Shown: in pieces, positions 1-7,171 of the stretch
How the letters are laid out: each line of letters begins with the position of its first letter
Position numbering within the stretch: the stretch's first letter is position 1
NCBI GenBank assembly: GCA_028288905.1
Contig: JAQGHJ010000440.1
Span: 1-7,216, forward strand
DNA: 7,216 bases
From: Phycisphaerales bacterium
GTDB taxonomy: Bacteria > Planctomycetota > Phycisphaerae > Tepidisphaerales > Tepidisphaeraceae
Direction of reading: 5' to 3'
Notes under the pieces: model-generated
Database searches by the model: none
The model's input: only the letters and a program-made list of their open reading frames with translations
What the model was told of the DNA's origin: nothing
Program-made: the position numbers and the translations under genes

Positions 1-1713
1 GGTCCGGCCGACCTGCCGGAGCTGCCGGTCGCCGTCCGGCAGCAGGACGACCGCCTCGCGGCCGAGCGCGTCGGCGGCGTGCCGGACGGTGGACGCCGCG
101 ATCTGCTCCGTCGTCCGGGCCGCCGCCAGCTCGCGGCTCAGGGCGAGCAGCGTCTGGGTCCGCCGCTCCCGATCCCGGGCGGCGTCGGCCTGCTGGCGGA
201 CGCGGGCGGTCAGCGTGCTGATCGTCAGCGCGGTCGCCAGCATCACCCCGAACGTCACGACGTACTGCTGGTCGGAGACGGCCAGCGTCAGGTACGGGGG
301 GACGAAGCAGGCGTCGAACGCGGCGACCGCCAGCACGGACGCCGCCACCGCCGCCCCGCGGCCGTGCCGGGCGGCCACCCACAGCACCCCGAGCAGGTAG
401 ACCATCAACACGTTCGCGCCGGCCAGCCGGTCGCGGAGCACGTGGTGGTAGAGCGGGAATGCGACGGCCGTCACGGCGGCGACCACGCCGACCGCCCAGG
501 CGTAACCCCGCCACCGGCCGGGCCGGGGGCCGCGGCCGGCCGGGTCGTCGTCGGCCGAGTCCTCCTCAGACGCTTCGCCGCGGATCACGTGGACGTCGAT
601 CTCCCCGCTGCCGCGGATCAGGTCGTCGACGAGCGACCCGAACAGCGCGTCCCGCCACCGCGACCGCTGCGGCTTGCCGACGACGACCTTGGTCACGTTC
701 TGGCTCCTGGCGTACCGGACGACCTCCTCGGCCGCGTCCTCGCCCCGAAGGGTGACGACCTGCCCGCCGAGCCGTTCGGCCAGACGGAGCGTCCGCTCGA
801 CCCGGCGGCGGTCCCGGTCGCCCCGGCGCAGGGCGGCCGGGGTTTCGACGTACGCCGCCGCCCACGGGGCCCGCAGCCCGGCCGCCAGCCGCTTCGCCGA
901 CCGGACAAGCCGGGGCGACAGCGGGCTCGGGCCGACGCACACGAGGATCCGGTCCGCCGCCGCCCACGTCGCCCGGACGGCGTGGTCCCGGCGGTAGTCC
1001 CGCATCTGGGCGTCCACCCGCGCCGCCGTCGCCCGCAGGGCCAGCTCGCGCAGGGCCAGCAGGTTCCCGCGGTTGAAGAAGTGTTTAGCTGCCCGCTCGG
1101 CCTGCTCGCGGCGGTACACCTTGCCCTCGGCGAACCGCTCGAGCAGCTCCTCCGGACTGATGTCGACCAGCTCGACCTCGTCCGCCCCTTCGAGCACGGC
1201 GTCCGGCAGCGTCTCCCGGACCCGCACGCCGGTCACCCGCTCGACCACGTCATTCACGCTCTCGAGGTGCTGGACGTTCAGCGTGGCGTACACGTCGACG
1301 CCCGCGTCGAGCAGCTCGGCCACGTCCTGCCACCGCTTCTCGTGCCGGAGCCCGGGGGCGTTGGCGTGGGCCAGCTCGTCCACGCAGCAGACGGCCGGCC
1401 GGCGGGCCAGGGCGGCGTCGAGGTCGAACTCCTTGAGGGCCGCCCCTCGGTACTCAACGACCTTGTACGGCAGCAGGTCGAGCCCCAGGAGCAGGGCCTC
1501 GGTGTCCGGGCGGATGTGGGGCTCGGCGTACCCGACAAGCACGGCCAGCCCCTCGGCCGCCCGGCGGCGGGCCTCCTCCAGCATGGCGTACGTCTTGCCG
1601 ACGCCGGCCGACATCCCGAAGAACACCTTGAGCCTGCCGCGGCCGCGCTTCGCCTCCTGCCGCTGCACGTCGGCCAGGAGCGCGTCGGGGTCGGGGCGGT
1701 CGTTCGTCGTCAT
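1..1713 (-). CDS. kdpD: KdpD, osmosensitive K+ channel histidine kinase, N-terminal and membrane part (partial; runs off left edge)
   Basis: Sensor kinase of the KdpD/KdpE two-component system, which controls the K+ pump encoded by the neighbouring genes. The frame is open for 571 codons from ATG at 1713 to the window edge. Residues about 26-240 form the KdpD N-terminal domain: Walker A GMSAGVGKT (33-41), Walker B-like VCCVDELAHANAPG (108-121), then RWQDVAELLDAG and TLNVQHLESVNDVV. Residues about 254-378 are a UspA-like domain (ILVCVGPSP, WAAAYVETP), the region that binds c-di-AMP in some relatives. An acidic/proline linker (381-400) precedes four hydrophobic segments (about 404-422, 434-448, 453-470, 484-501). 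A GAF-like segment (LLALSRELAAA) begins near 522. The catalytic HisKA/HATPase region is outside the window. The start lies 19 bp after kdpC, so it is very probably co-transcribed. No strong Shine-Dalgarno is visible, but the start matches the family N-terminus (RPDPDALL). The identity is certain. Completeness downstream cannot be judged. Confidence 0.97.
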   Translation of the reverse strand, partial: MTTNDRPDPDALLADVQRQEAKRGRGRLKVFFGMSAGVGKTYAMLEEARRRAAEGLAVLVGYAEPHIRPDTEALLLGLDLLPYKVVEYRGAALKEFDLDAALARRPAVCCVDELAHANAPGLRHEKRWQDVAELLDAGVDVYATLNVQHLESVNDVVERVTGVRVRETLPDAVLEGADEVELVDISPEELLERFAEGKVYRREQAERAAKHFFNRGNLLALRELALRATAARVDAQMRDYRRDHAVRATWAAADRILVCVGPSPLSPRLVRSAKRLAAGLRAPWAAAYVETPAALRRGDRDRRRVERTLRLAERLGGQVVTLRGEDAAEEVVRYARSQNVTKVVVGKPQRSRWRDALFGSLVDDLIRGSGEIDVHVIRGEASEEDSADDDPAGRGPRPGRWRGYAWAVGVVAAVTAVAFPLYHHVLRDRLAGANVLMVYLLGVLWVAARHGRGAAVAASVLAVAAFDACFVPPYLTLAVSDQQYVVTFGVMLATALTISTLTARVRQQADAARDRERRTQTLLALSRELAAARTTEQIAASTVRHAADALGREAVVLLPDGDRQLRQVGRT

Positions 1714-1732
1714 GGGCGAGGGTCCGGCGGAG

Positions 1733-2377
1733 TTAGCGGGCGACGTCCGGCCACCGCGAGCCGACGGGGGACGAGGTCTCGGCGGCGTTCGCGGCGGGCG
1801 GACCGCGGCCGTCGAGGGCGAGGTTCAGCAGCAGCACGTTCACCCGCGGCTCGCCGAGGACGCCGAACGTCCGCGGCTCGGTGAACCGGTCGACCAGCCG
1901 GGCCACCTCGTCGGCCGGGCGGCGGCGGGCCCGGGCCACCCGGTCGACCTGGAACCGGGCAGCGGCCGGGCTGACGTGCGGGTCGAGCCCGCTCGCCGAC
2001 GCGGTCACGAGGTCGACAGGGACCGGGGCAACGTTGCCCGGATCCGCCGCCCGCAGGGCCGCGACCCGGGCCCGCACGGCGTCGGCGAGCGCCGGGTTGG
2101 TCGGGCCGAGGTTCGACCCGGACCCGGCCGACGCGTTGTACGCGACCGGGGCGGTGGCGCTCGGCCGGGGCCAGAAGTACTTCGGGTCGCTGAACGGCTG
2201 GCCGATCAGGGCGGACCCGAGCGGCCGGCCGCCGGGTTCCGCCCGGATCAGGCTCCCGCGCGCCTCGCGGGGGAACGCGACGGCGGCGACGGCGGTCACC
2301 GCCGCAGGGTAGATCACCCCGGTCAGCACGGTCAGCAGGACGAACATAACGATTGCGGGACGGACGTAGGCGCGCAC
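1733..2377 (-). CDS. kdpC: KdpC, K+-transporting ATPase subunit C
   Basis: Accessory subunit of the KdpFABC pump, a single-span membrane protein whose periplasmic domain contacts KdpA and is thought to aid ATP/K+ coupling. The product is 214 aa against about 190 in E. coli. One hydrophobic segment (about 7-35) precedes the conserved motifs GSALIGQPF (54-62), YFWPRPSAT (67-75), [16 protein letters not shown] (80-95), [23 protein letters not shown] (about 118-140, shared family block) and [19 protein letters not shown] (171-189). The GTG start at 2377 is preferred because an AGGAG lies 6 nt upstream and the membrane segment follows directly. The gene sits 55 bp after kdpB and 19 bp before kdpD. 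Residues 190-214 form a polar, proline/alanine/serine-rich tail beyond the point where typical KdpC proteins end. I see no function for it. Confidence 0.97.
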   Translation of the reverse strand: MRAYVRPAIVMFVLLTVLTGVIYPAAVTAVAAVAFPREARGSLIRAEPGGRPLGSALIGQPFSDPKYFWPRPSATAPVAYNASAGSGSNLGPTNPALADAVRARVAALRAADPGNVAPVPVDLVTASASGLDPHVSPAAARFQVDRVARARRRPADEVARLVDRFTEPRTFGVLGEPRVNVLLLNLALDGRGPPAANAAETSSPVGSRWPDVAR

Positions 2378-2432
2378 GGCGGGCTCCTGGTTCGGATGGG
2401 ATCGGGGTTGGGGTCGAAGGTCGGGTCGGGAT
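2378..2432. other. G-tract-rich kdpB-kdpC gap
   Basis: Between the kdpB stop and the kdpC start, the plus (template) strand carries five runs of three or four G within 33 nt (2398-2400, 2404-2407, 2410-2413, 2423-2425, 2428-2430). The mRNA-sense strand is therefore C-rich and unstructured except for the kdpC ribosome binding site. A G-quadruplex on the template strand is possible from the spacing. No hairpin or terminator is seen. Confidence 0.45.
2384..2388 (-). promoter_or_regulatory. Ribosome binding site of kdpC (decides the GTG start)
   Basis: The minus strand reads CCAGGAGCCCGCC then GTG. The AGGAG is 6 nt from the GTG at 2377, a normal Shine-Dalgarno spacing. This supports the GTG start over the internal ATG eleven codons later (residue 11), which would remove part of the membrane segment. 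Confidence 0.7.
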
Positions 2433-4598
2433 TCAGGTCAGGTGCAGGGCGACCAGGGCGAGGTCGATCAGCTTGATTCCGGCGAACGGAACGAGCAGCC
2501 CGCCGAGGCCGTAAATCAGCAGGTTCCGCCGAAGCAGGTCGGCGGCCGGGACGGGGCGGTACTTCACCCCCCGCAGGGCGAGCGGGATCAGGGCGACGAT
2601 GACCAGCGCGTTGAAGACGACCGCCGACAGGATCGCGCTCGACGGCGTCGCCAGCCGCATCACGTTCAGCTTGTCGAGCACCGGGTAGGTGCCGGCGAAG
2701 GCGGCCGGGATGATGGCGAAGTACTTGCTCACGTCGTTGGCGATGCTGAACGTGGTCAGGGCCCCGCGGGTCATGAGCAGCTGCTTGCCGGTCTCGACGA
2801 CCTCGATCAGCTTCGTCGGGTTGCTGTCGAGGTCGACCATGTTGCCGGCCTCCTTGGCGGCCTGGGTGCCGGTGTTCATGGCGACGGCCACGTCCGCCTG
2901 GGCCAGGGCCGGGGCGTCGTTCGTCCCGTCCCCGGTCATGGCGACGAGCCGGCCGCCGGCCTGGTACTCGCGGATCAGCTTCAGCTTCGCCTCGGGCGTG
3001 GCTTGGGCGAGGAAGTCGTCGACCCCGGCCTCGGCGGCGATGGCGGCGGCGGTCAGGGGGTTGTCGCCGGTGATCATCACCGTCTTGATCCCCATCCGCC
3101 GCATGGCCGCGAACCGCTCCTTCATCCCGCCCTTGACGATGTCCTTCAGCTCGATGACGCCGAGCACGTCCCGGCCGGCGGCGACGACCAGGGGGGTGCC
3201 GCCCTGCCGGCTGATCCCGTCCACGATCGCCCGCGTCCCGGGCGGGAATTGCCCGCCGGCCGCCGTCACGTACGCCTCGACCGCGTCGGCCGCCCCCTTC
3301 CGAATCCGGCGGTGCGGTGGCAGGACCCTCGTGCCGTTGCCGGCGGCACCGGCGGCGTCCCCAGCGTCCCCGTCCAAGTCCACACCGCTCATCCGGGTCT
3401 GGGCAGTGAAAGGGACGAACCGGGCGTTCAGGTCCGACACCCGCCGCTCCCGGATGCCGTACCGCTCCTTGGCCAGCACGACGACGCTCCGGCCCTCCGG
3501 CGTCTCGTCCGCCAGCGACGCGAGTTGGGCGGCGTCGGCAACCTCCCGCTCGTCCCGCCCGTCGGCCGGGTGGAACGCGACCGCCTGGCGGTTCCCGAGC
3601 GTGATCGTGCCGGTCTTGTCCAGCAGCAGCACGTCGACGTCCCCGGCCGCCTCGACGGCCCGGCCGCTCACGGCGATCACGTTCTGCTGGATCATCCGGT
3701 CCATCCCGGCGATCCCGATCGCCGACAGCAACCCGCCGATCGTCGTCGGGATCAGGCACACCAGCAGGGCGGCCAGGACGGTGACCGTCACCGGGGCCGC
3801 CGCGGCCGACCCGGGCAGGTTTGCCGCCCGGGCCGCGTCGGCCCCGTACCGGCTGAACGGCAGCAGCGTGACCGTCGCCAGCAGGAACACGATCGTCAGG
3901 GCGGCCAGCAGGATGTTCAGGGCGATCTCGTTCGGCGTCTTCTGCCGCTTCGCCCCCTCGACCATCGCGATCATCCGGTCGAGGAACGTCTCGCCCGGGT
4001 TCGCGCCGACCCGGACGACGAGCCAGTCGGACAGGACGCGGGTCCCGCCGGTGACGGAAGACCGGTCCCCGCCGGACTCGCGGATGACCGGCGCCGACTC
4101 GCCGGTGATGGCCGACTCGTCGACCGACGCCGCCCCCTCGATCACTTCGCCGTCGACGGGGACATCGTCGCCGGCGGCGACGAGCACCACGTCCCCCTTC
4201 CTGAGCGAGGCGGCCGATACGACCTCGTGGGACGCGTCGTGCCGGGGTCGGGCCGTCCCGCCGCCGGCGGCGATCAGCCGCTTGGCCGGCGTGTCCCGCC
4301 GGGACCGCCGGAGCGTGTCGGCCTGCGCCTTGCCCCGGCCCTCGGCCATCGCCTCGGCGAAGTTCGCGAACAGGACCGTGAACCAGAGCCAGACGGCCAC
4401 CCCGACGATGAACCCCCTGGAGATGCCGGGCTCCCCGACGAACACCAGGACGGTCGTCAGGGCGGACCCGACGAACACGACAAACATGACCGGGTTGCGG
4501 ACCTGGTGCCGGGGGTCGAGCTTGACGAGCGCGTCGACCGCGGCCCGCCGGACGATCGGCGGGTCGAACAGCTTTCGGGACTTCGCGTGGGTGGACAT
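2433..4598 (-). CDS. kdpB: KdpB, K+-transporting P-type ATPase subunit B
   Basis: Catalytic subunit of the K+ pump, an inner-membrane P-type ATPase that couples ATP hydrolysis to K+ translocation through KdpA. The product is 721 aa against about 682 in E. coli. Visible motifs, N to [12 protein letters not shown] first membrane segment (34-54); actuator-domain TGES (165-168), whose Ser is the inhibitory phosphorylation site in E. coli; [15 protein letters not shown] (281-295) in the unwound membrane helix; DKTGT phosphorylation site with Asp327; [12 protein letters not shown] and KGAADAV in the nucleotide-binding domain; TGDNP (510-514); TGDGTNDAP (555-563); and NDVSKYFAI (621-629), whose Asp622 and Lys625 match the coupling residues of the family. 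All catalytic residues are present. The ATG at 4598 fits the family N-terminus, with only a weak GAG upstream. An insertion of about 20 residues (411-430) is odd. The gene is 160 bp after kdpA and 55 bp before kdpC. Confidence 0.98.
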   Translation of the reverse strand: MSTHAKSRKLFDPPIVRRAAVDALVKLDPRHQVRNPVMFVVFVGSALTTVLVFVGEPGISRGFIVGVAVWLWFTVLFANFAEAMAEGRGKAQADTLRRSRRDTPAKRLIAAGGGTARPRHDASHEVVSAASLRKGDVVLVAAGDDVPVDGEVIEGAASVDESAITGESAPVIRESGGDRSSVTGGTRVLSDWLVVRVGANPGETFLDRMIAMVEGAKRQKTPNEIALNILLAALTIVFLLATVTLLPFSRYGADAARAANLPGSAAAAPVTVTVLAALLVCLIPTTIGGLLSAIGIAGMDRMIQQNVIAVSGRAVEAAGDVDVLLLDKTGTITLGNRQAVAFHPADGRDEREVADAAQLASLADETPEGRSVVVLAKERYGIRERRVSDLNARFVPFTAQTRMSGVDLDGDAGDAAGAAGNGTRVLPPHRRIRKGAADAVEAYVTAAGGQFPPGTRAIVDGISRQGGTPLVVAAGRDVLGVIELKDIVKGGMKERFAAMRRMGIKTVMITGDNPLTAAAIAAEAGVDDFLAQATPEAKLKLIREYQAGGRLVAMTGDGTNDAPALAQADVAVAMNTGTQAAKEAGNMVDLDSNPTKLIEVVETGKQLLMTRGALTTFSIANDVSKYFAIIPAAFAGTYPVLDKLNVMRLATPSSAILSAVVFNALVIVALIPLALRGVKYRPVPAADLLRRNLLIYGLGGLLVPFAGIKLIDLALVALHLT

Positions 4599-4628
4599 GG
4601 GTTCTCGTTCTGTGTTGAGCCGGGGTCA

Positions 4629-4657
4629 CCGTAGGGCCGGCGGTGCCGGCCCTACGG
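4629..4657. repeat. Perfect 13-bp-stem hairpin in the kdpA-kdpB gap
   Basis: The arms CCGTAGGGCCGGC (4629-4641) and GCCGGCCCTACGG (4645-4657) are exact reverse complements around a 3-nt loop (GGT). It lies 30 nt upstream of the kdpB start in the transcript. No U-run follows on either strand, so it is not a classical intrinsic terminator. It may be a REP-like interspersed element, an mRNA-stability or processing hairpin, or a partial attenuator. The structure is seen directly; the role is inference. Confidence 0.8.
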
Positions 4658-4690
4658 GTCGGCGTGGGAGGGGCAACGGGCGCGAGACGA

Positions 4691-4718
4691 CGGGCCGGCG
4701 GCCGGCACCGCCGGCCTG
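4691..4718. repeat. Second GC hairpin in the kdpA-kdpB gap, inverted partner of the first
   Basis: The arms GGCCGGCGG (4693-4701) and CCGCCGGCC (4708-4716) pair perfectly around a 6-nt loop, and the stem extends by one G-T and one C-G pair at its base. The 17-mer GGCCGGCACCGCCGGCC (4700-4716) is the exact reverse complement of 4635-4651 in the first hairpin, so the two elements form an inverted pair. It starts about 40 nt after the kdpA stop in the transcript. No U-run follows. Confidence 0.7.
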
Positions 4719-4758
4719 ACGGGGGCCGGGCCGGGTGCACGCCGGGGCGGTCGCGGGG

Positions 4759-6501
4759 TCACTTCATCAGGTGCTCGACGACCGGCCCGAGAGCCAGGGC
4801 GGGGATGAACGTCAGCGCCCCGACCAGCAGGACAGTCCCGACCAGCAGCCCGACGAACAGCGGGGTGTGGGTCGGCAGGGTGCCGGGGCTCGGCGGGACG
4901 TGCTTCTTCGCCGCCATCGACCCGGCGATCGCCAGCACCGGCACGATCAGCCAGTACCGGCTGACGAGCATCAGGACGGCCCCGGCGACGTTGTAGAGGA
5001 CGTTGTTGGTCCCGAGCCCGGCGAAGGCCGACCCGTTGTTGTTCCCGGCGCTGCTCGCCCAGTACAGGACTTGGCTGAACCCGTGCGGCCCCGGGTTGGT
5101 CACCGCCCCGCGGCCGGCGGCGGTGCAGACCGCGACGGCCGCCCCGAGCAGGACGACGGCCGGCGGGACGAGGATGACGAGCGACGCCATCTTCATCTCG
5201 AACGCCTCGATCTTCTTCCCGAGGTACTCCGGCGTCCGCCCGACCATCAGGCCGGCGACGAACACCGCGATGACCGCGAACACCAGCATCCCGTACAGCC
5301 CGGACCCGACCCCGCCGAAAACGACCTCGCCGAGCTGGATCAGCCACATCGGGACGAGGCCCCCGAGCGGGGTGAACGAGTCGTGCATCGCGTTGACCGA
5401 GCCGTTCGAGGCGGCCGACGTGGCGGCGGCCCAGAGGCCGGAGTTCACGACGCCGAACCGGACCTCCTTGCCCTCGGTGTTGCCGCCGGACTGGAGGTCC
5501 GACGCCGCCTGGTCCACGCCGACGACCGCGGCGACGCCGGGGTTGCCGGCCTGCTCGGCCGCCACGGTGGCGACCGCGAGCGGGACGAAGATCAACGTCA
5601 TCGCCGCCAGCACCGCCCACCCCTGGCGGGTGTCCTTCACCATCCGCCCGAACGTGTAGCACAGGGCGGCGGGGATGAGCAGGATCGACAGCAGCTGCAG
5701 GAAGTTGGACAGCGGGTTCGGGTTCTCGAACGGGTGGGCCGAGTTGACGCCGAAGAACCCGCCGCCGTTCGTCCCGAGCTGCTTGATCGCGACCTGCGAC
5801 GCGGCCGGGCCGACGGCGATGACCTGCTCGGTCACCGGCTTGCCGTCGGCGTCGACGGCCGGCTGGACGAGCGGGACCGTCTCGTACGCCCCGAACGTCT
5901 GGACCACGCCCTGCGACACGAGCGCGACCGCCAGCACGAGCGACAGCGGCAGCAGGACGTAGAGCGTCCCGCGGGTCAGGTCGACCCAGAAGTTGCCGAT
6001 CGTGGCCGCCGACCGGCGGGCGAGCCCGCGGGTCAGGGCGACGAGGACGGCCATGCCGGTGGCGGCCGAGACGAAGTTCTGGACCGTCAGCCCGAGCATC
6101 TGGGTCAGGTAGCTCAGGGACGACTCGCCCGAGTAGCTCTGCCAGTTCGTGTTGGTGGCGAAGCTGGCGGCGGTGTTGAACGACAGGTCCGGCGCGACGG
6201 CCGCTTGCCCCTGCGGGTTGAGCGGCAACAGGTGCTGGACCCGCTGCAGGCCGTACACGGCCAGCACGCCGAGGAGGTTGAACAGCAACAGGCCGGCGGC
6301 GTAGGGCCGCCAGCCGGTCTCCCCCGCCGGGCGGACGCCGGCCAGCCGGTAGAACAGCCGCTCGACCGGGCCGAGCACCCGGTCGAGCCCGGGCAGCGGC
6401 TCGCCCTCGTAAACGCGAGCCATGAACGCCCCGAGCGGCCGGACCAGCGCCAACAGCACGAGGACGAACAGGCCGATCTGAATGGTTCCGTTGGTGGTCA
6501 T
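4759..6501 (-). CDS. kdpA: KdpA, K+-transporting ATPase subunit A (K+-selective subunit)
   Basis: Channel-like subunit of KdpFABC that selects and binds K+ in the inner membrane. From the chosen ATG it is 580 aa (E. coli about 557) with about ten hydrophobic segments. All four selectivity-filter loops are visible: TNTNWQS (116-122, with the family's conserved Gln at 121), [20 protein letters not shown] (243-262), [10 protein letters not shown] (365-374) and [10 protein letters not shown] (486-495). Other family blocks are [19 protein letters not shown] (379-397) and [17 protein letters not shown] (421-437). The ATG at 6501 ([12 protein letters not shown]) is preferred. An in-frame GTG at 6528 would add nine non-conserved, arginine-rich residues, and neither start has a clear Shine-Dalgarno. 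The gene is 37 bp after kdpF and is followed by the 160-bp hairpin gap before kdpB. Confidence 0.98.
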   Translation of the reverse strand: MTTNGTIQIGLFVLVLLALVRPLGAFMARVYEGEPLPGLDRVLGPVERLFYRLAGVRPAGETGWRPYAAGLLLFNLLGVLAVYGLQRVQHLLPLNPQGQAAVAPDLSFNTAASFATNTNWQSYSGESSLSYLTQMLGLTVQNFVSAATGMAVLVALTRGLARRSAATIGNFWVDLTRGTLYVLLPLSLVLAVALVSQGVVQTFGAYETVPLVQPAVDADGKPVTEQVIAVGPAASQVAIKQLGTNGGGFFGVNSAHPFENPNPLSNFLQLLSILLIPAALCYTFGRMVKDTRQGWAVLAAMTLIFVPLAVATVAAEQAGNPGVAAVVGVDQAASDLQSGGNTEGKEVRFGVVNSGLWAAATSAASNGSVNAMHDSFTPLGGLVPMWLIQLGEVVFGGVGSGLYGMLVFAVIAVFVAGLMVGRTPEYLGKKIEAFEMKMASLVILVPPAVVLLGAAVAVCTAAGRGAVTNPGPHGFSQVLYWASSAGNNNGSAFAGLGTNNVLYNVAGAVLMLVSRYWLIVPVLAIAGSMAAKKHVPPSPGTLPTHTPLFVGLLVGTVLLVGALTFIPALALGPVVEHLMK

Positions 6502-6538
6502 AGTGTTTGCGCGAGGCGCCCGAGGCACCCGCGGACGC

Positions 6539-6631
6539 TCACGAGAACTTCTCCGGTTTGAGCAGGGCGACGACTAGGTAAGCGAACAGCAGGACGGCGG
6601 CGGCACCGCCGGTGAGGTAGAGCCAGTTCAT
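6539..6631 (-). CDS. kdpF: KdpF, small stabilising subunit of the K+-transporting ATPase
   Basis: A 30-residue single-span peptide that stabilises the KdpABC complex and sits at its membrane interface. It begins [16 protein letters not shown] and ends [11 protein letters not shown]. The closing LLKPEKF is the KdpF signature, and the length is typical (29-30 aa in E. coli). The ATG overlaps the stop of the upstream 34-codon ORF as ATGA, which suggests translational coupling. A run of Gs just upstream may serve as a weak ribosome binding site. kdpA follows after 37 bp. Confidence 0.95.
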   Translation of the reverse strand: MNWLYLTGGAAAVLLFAYLVVALLKPEKFS

Positions 6632-6732
6632 CGGCCGGCCCCCCGATCCCCGGCGAGGGAGGCGGAGAGCCGGACGAGCCCGGCGGAGGCGAGGAAGAAC
6701 AGCGACGCGGCCGAGAGGTATGCGAGGTCCAT
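6628..6732 (-). CDS. Unnamed 34-aa membrane peptide at the head of the kdp operon
   Basis: A short ORF from ATG at 6732 to TGA at 6628-6630. The product begins MDLAYLSAASLFFLASAGLV and continues through RLSASLAGD to a short Gly/Arg end. It has one hydrophobic segment (about residues 3-20) followed by a positively charged tail, so it should be a single-pass membrane peptide. Three things support it: an AAAGGAG ribosome binding site 5 nt before the ATG, the strongest in the operon; an ATGA stop/start overlap with kdpF; and its position as first gene after the promoter. From memory, comparable peptides (hydrophobic stretch with FF, then VRxCxxL) precede kdpF in other phyla. Here the Cys position would be Ser. 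I cannot confirm that by search. The function is unknown; an accessory peptide of KdpFABC or a leader for coupled kdpF translation are both possible. Confidence 0.75.
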   Translation of the reverse strand: MDLAYLSAASLFFLASAGLVRLSASLAGDRGAGR

Positions 6733-6737
6733 AGGGG

Positions 6738-6744
6738 CTCCTTT
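6738..6744 (-). promoter_or_regulatory. Strong ribosome binding site of the operon's first ORF
   Basis: The minus strand reads AAAGGAG, then CCCCT, then ATG at 6732. This is a near-consensus Shine-Dalgarno with 5-nt spacing, in contrast to the weak sites before kdpF, kdpA, kdpB and kdpD. Confidence 0.8.
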
Positions 6745-6761
6745 CGAGCACACCCAATGGT

Positions 6762-6790
6762 TACGCCAAACCGCCTCAAGACGGTGTCAA
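6762..6790 (-). promoter_or_regulatory. Candidate sigma-70 promoter of the kdp operon
   Basis: On the minus strand a perfect TTGACA (6785-6790) is followed after 17 bp by GGCGTA (6762-6767), or after 18 bp by GCGTAA, a poor -10. Transcription would begin near 6755, leaving a leader of only about 20-25 nt before the first ATG. A strong -35 with a weak -10 fits an activator-dependent promoter. Predicted by eye only. Confidence 0.45.
6770..6785. promoter_or_regulatory. Imperfect palindrome inside the promoter spacer
   Basis: ACCGCCTCAAGACGGT reads as an inverted repeat with seven pairs, one of them G-T in RNA terms. It fills the space between the proposed -35 and -10 boxes, where a repressor or a promoter-twisting regulator could bind. 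It is short enough to be chance. Confidence 0.25.
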
Positions 6791-6803
6791 AGTCGTGGGC
6801 ACC

Positions 6804-6821
6804 GGCATCAAGAAGGCATCA
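6804..6821 (-). promoter_or_regulatory. Candidate KdpE-type (OmpR/PhoB-family) direct-repeat operator
   Basis: On the minus strand TGATGCC occurs twice (6815-6821 and 6804-6810), separated by TTCT, giving an 11-bp period. Tandem 6-7-bp half-sites one helical turn apart are typical of OmpR/PhoB-family response regulators, to which KdpE belongs. The pair ends 13 bp upstream of the proposed TTGACA, on the right side for an activator. The repeat is seen; the link to KdpE is inference. Confidence 0.45.
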
Positions 6822-6992
6822 GGGACACACCCGTGACCCCGACTGCCGAGGAGCAGGTCCGACGGCCGCGGCCACCCGAAGCCCGGTCGTTCACGGGCGC
6901 GGGGGTCAACGAGGCGGGGAGGTCGACCGTGCCTGCTTGCTGCTGGCCGGCGGTTCCGACCGACCGCTCGACGGTCACGGTTGCTGTCGTGA
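6822..6992. other. Upstream intergenic region, no recognised gene
   Basis: Between the candidate operator and the zinc-ribbon remnant I find no recognisable gene, RNA or repeat. Open frames exist on both strands, but their translations are Arg/Pro/Gly-rich, lack family motifs and look like normal by-products of high GC content. Confidence 0.5.
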
Positions 6993-7154
6993 GGGGGCCG
7001 CTGCTCAAGGCGTGCCGGCTGGCACCCGAACCGCTGGTGCTCCGGGCGTGCGCCCGGGAGGTGCCGGGGGCGGCGCGACCCGCCGTGCCGCTGCCCCGCC
7101 TGCGCGTCCGACCTCCGGGCGAGCCCCGGCCGGTGCCCGGAGTGCGGGGCGTAA
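6993..7154 (+). pseudogene. Zinc-ribbon coding remnant, no start codon
   Basis: The frame ending at TAA 7152-7154 encodes a C-terminal CRCPACASDLRASPGRCPEC followed by Gly-Ala. The paired CPxC / CPEC motifs around DLRASPGR form a four-Cys zinc-ribbon knuckle, which I know from the ends of many short planctomycete proteins, usually with GYDLR where this has ASDLR. The frame opens after a TGA at 6990-6992, and none of its codons up to the motif is ATG, GTG, TTG or CTG. The part before the motif is Arg/Gly-rich without structure. It is therefore probably the decayed or frameshifted 3' end of a gene, though a sequencing frameshift is equally possible. Its stop is 17 bp before the next start on the same strand. 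Confidence 0.45.
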
Positions 7155-7171
7155 CCGAAGGGGGCGAGCAC

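Noticed and set aside
79..1884. Long plus-strand open frame across kdpD
   Set aside because: The translation is Arg/Gly/Pro/His-rich low complexity with no motif. It is antisense to a clear kdpD and is a typical high-GC shadow frame.
3339..3356. Further copies of the intergenic 17-bp motif inside kdpB (3339-3356) and kdpF (near 6596-6612)
   Set aside because: Only 11-13 bases match, and they consist of GGC/GCC triplets that are expected by chance in coding sequence of this GC content.
4629..4718. Intrinsic terminator between kdpA and kdpB
   Set aside because: The hairpins are strong, but neither strand has a following T-run, and kdpB must be expressed with kdpA for a working pump.
2332..4740. 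An 802-codon minus-strand frame overlapping kdpB, and long plus-strand frames over kdpB and kdpA
   Set aside because: They overlap genes with full sets of family motifs and are themselves composition-biased and motif-free.
6501..6528. Longer kdpA start at the in-frame GTG at 6528
   Set aside because: It adds nine Arg/Pro-rich residues unlike KdpA N-termini, while ATG 6501 begins directly with the expected first membrane segment.
6733..6840. Riboswitch (K+ or c-di-AMP type) in the kdp leader
   Set aside because: The leader after the proposed promoter is too short, and I see no conserved riboswitch core.
7040..7058. GC hairpin CCGGGCG/CGCCCGG as a terminator
   Set aside because: The arms are separated by only 2 nt, there is no T-run, and it falls within the zinc-ribbon remnant, so chance palindromy is likely.
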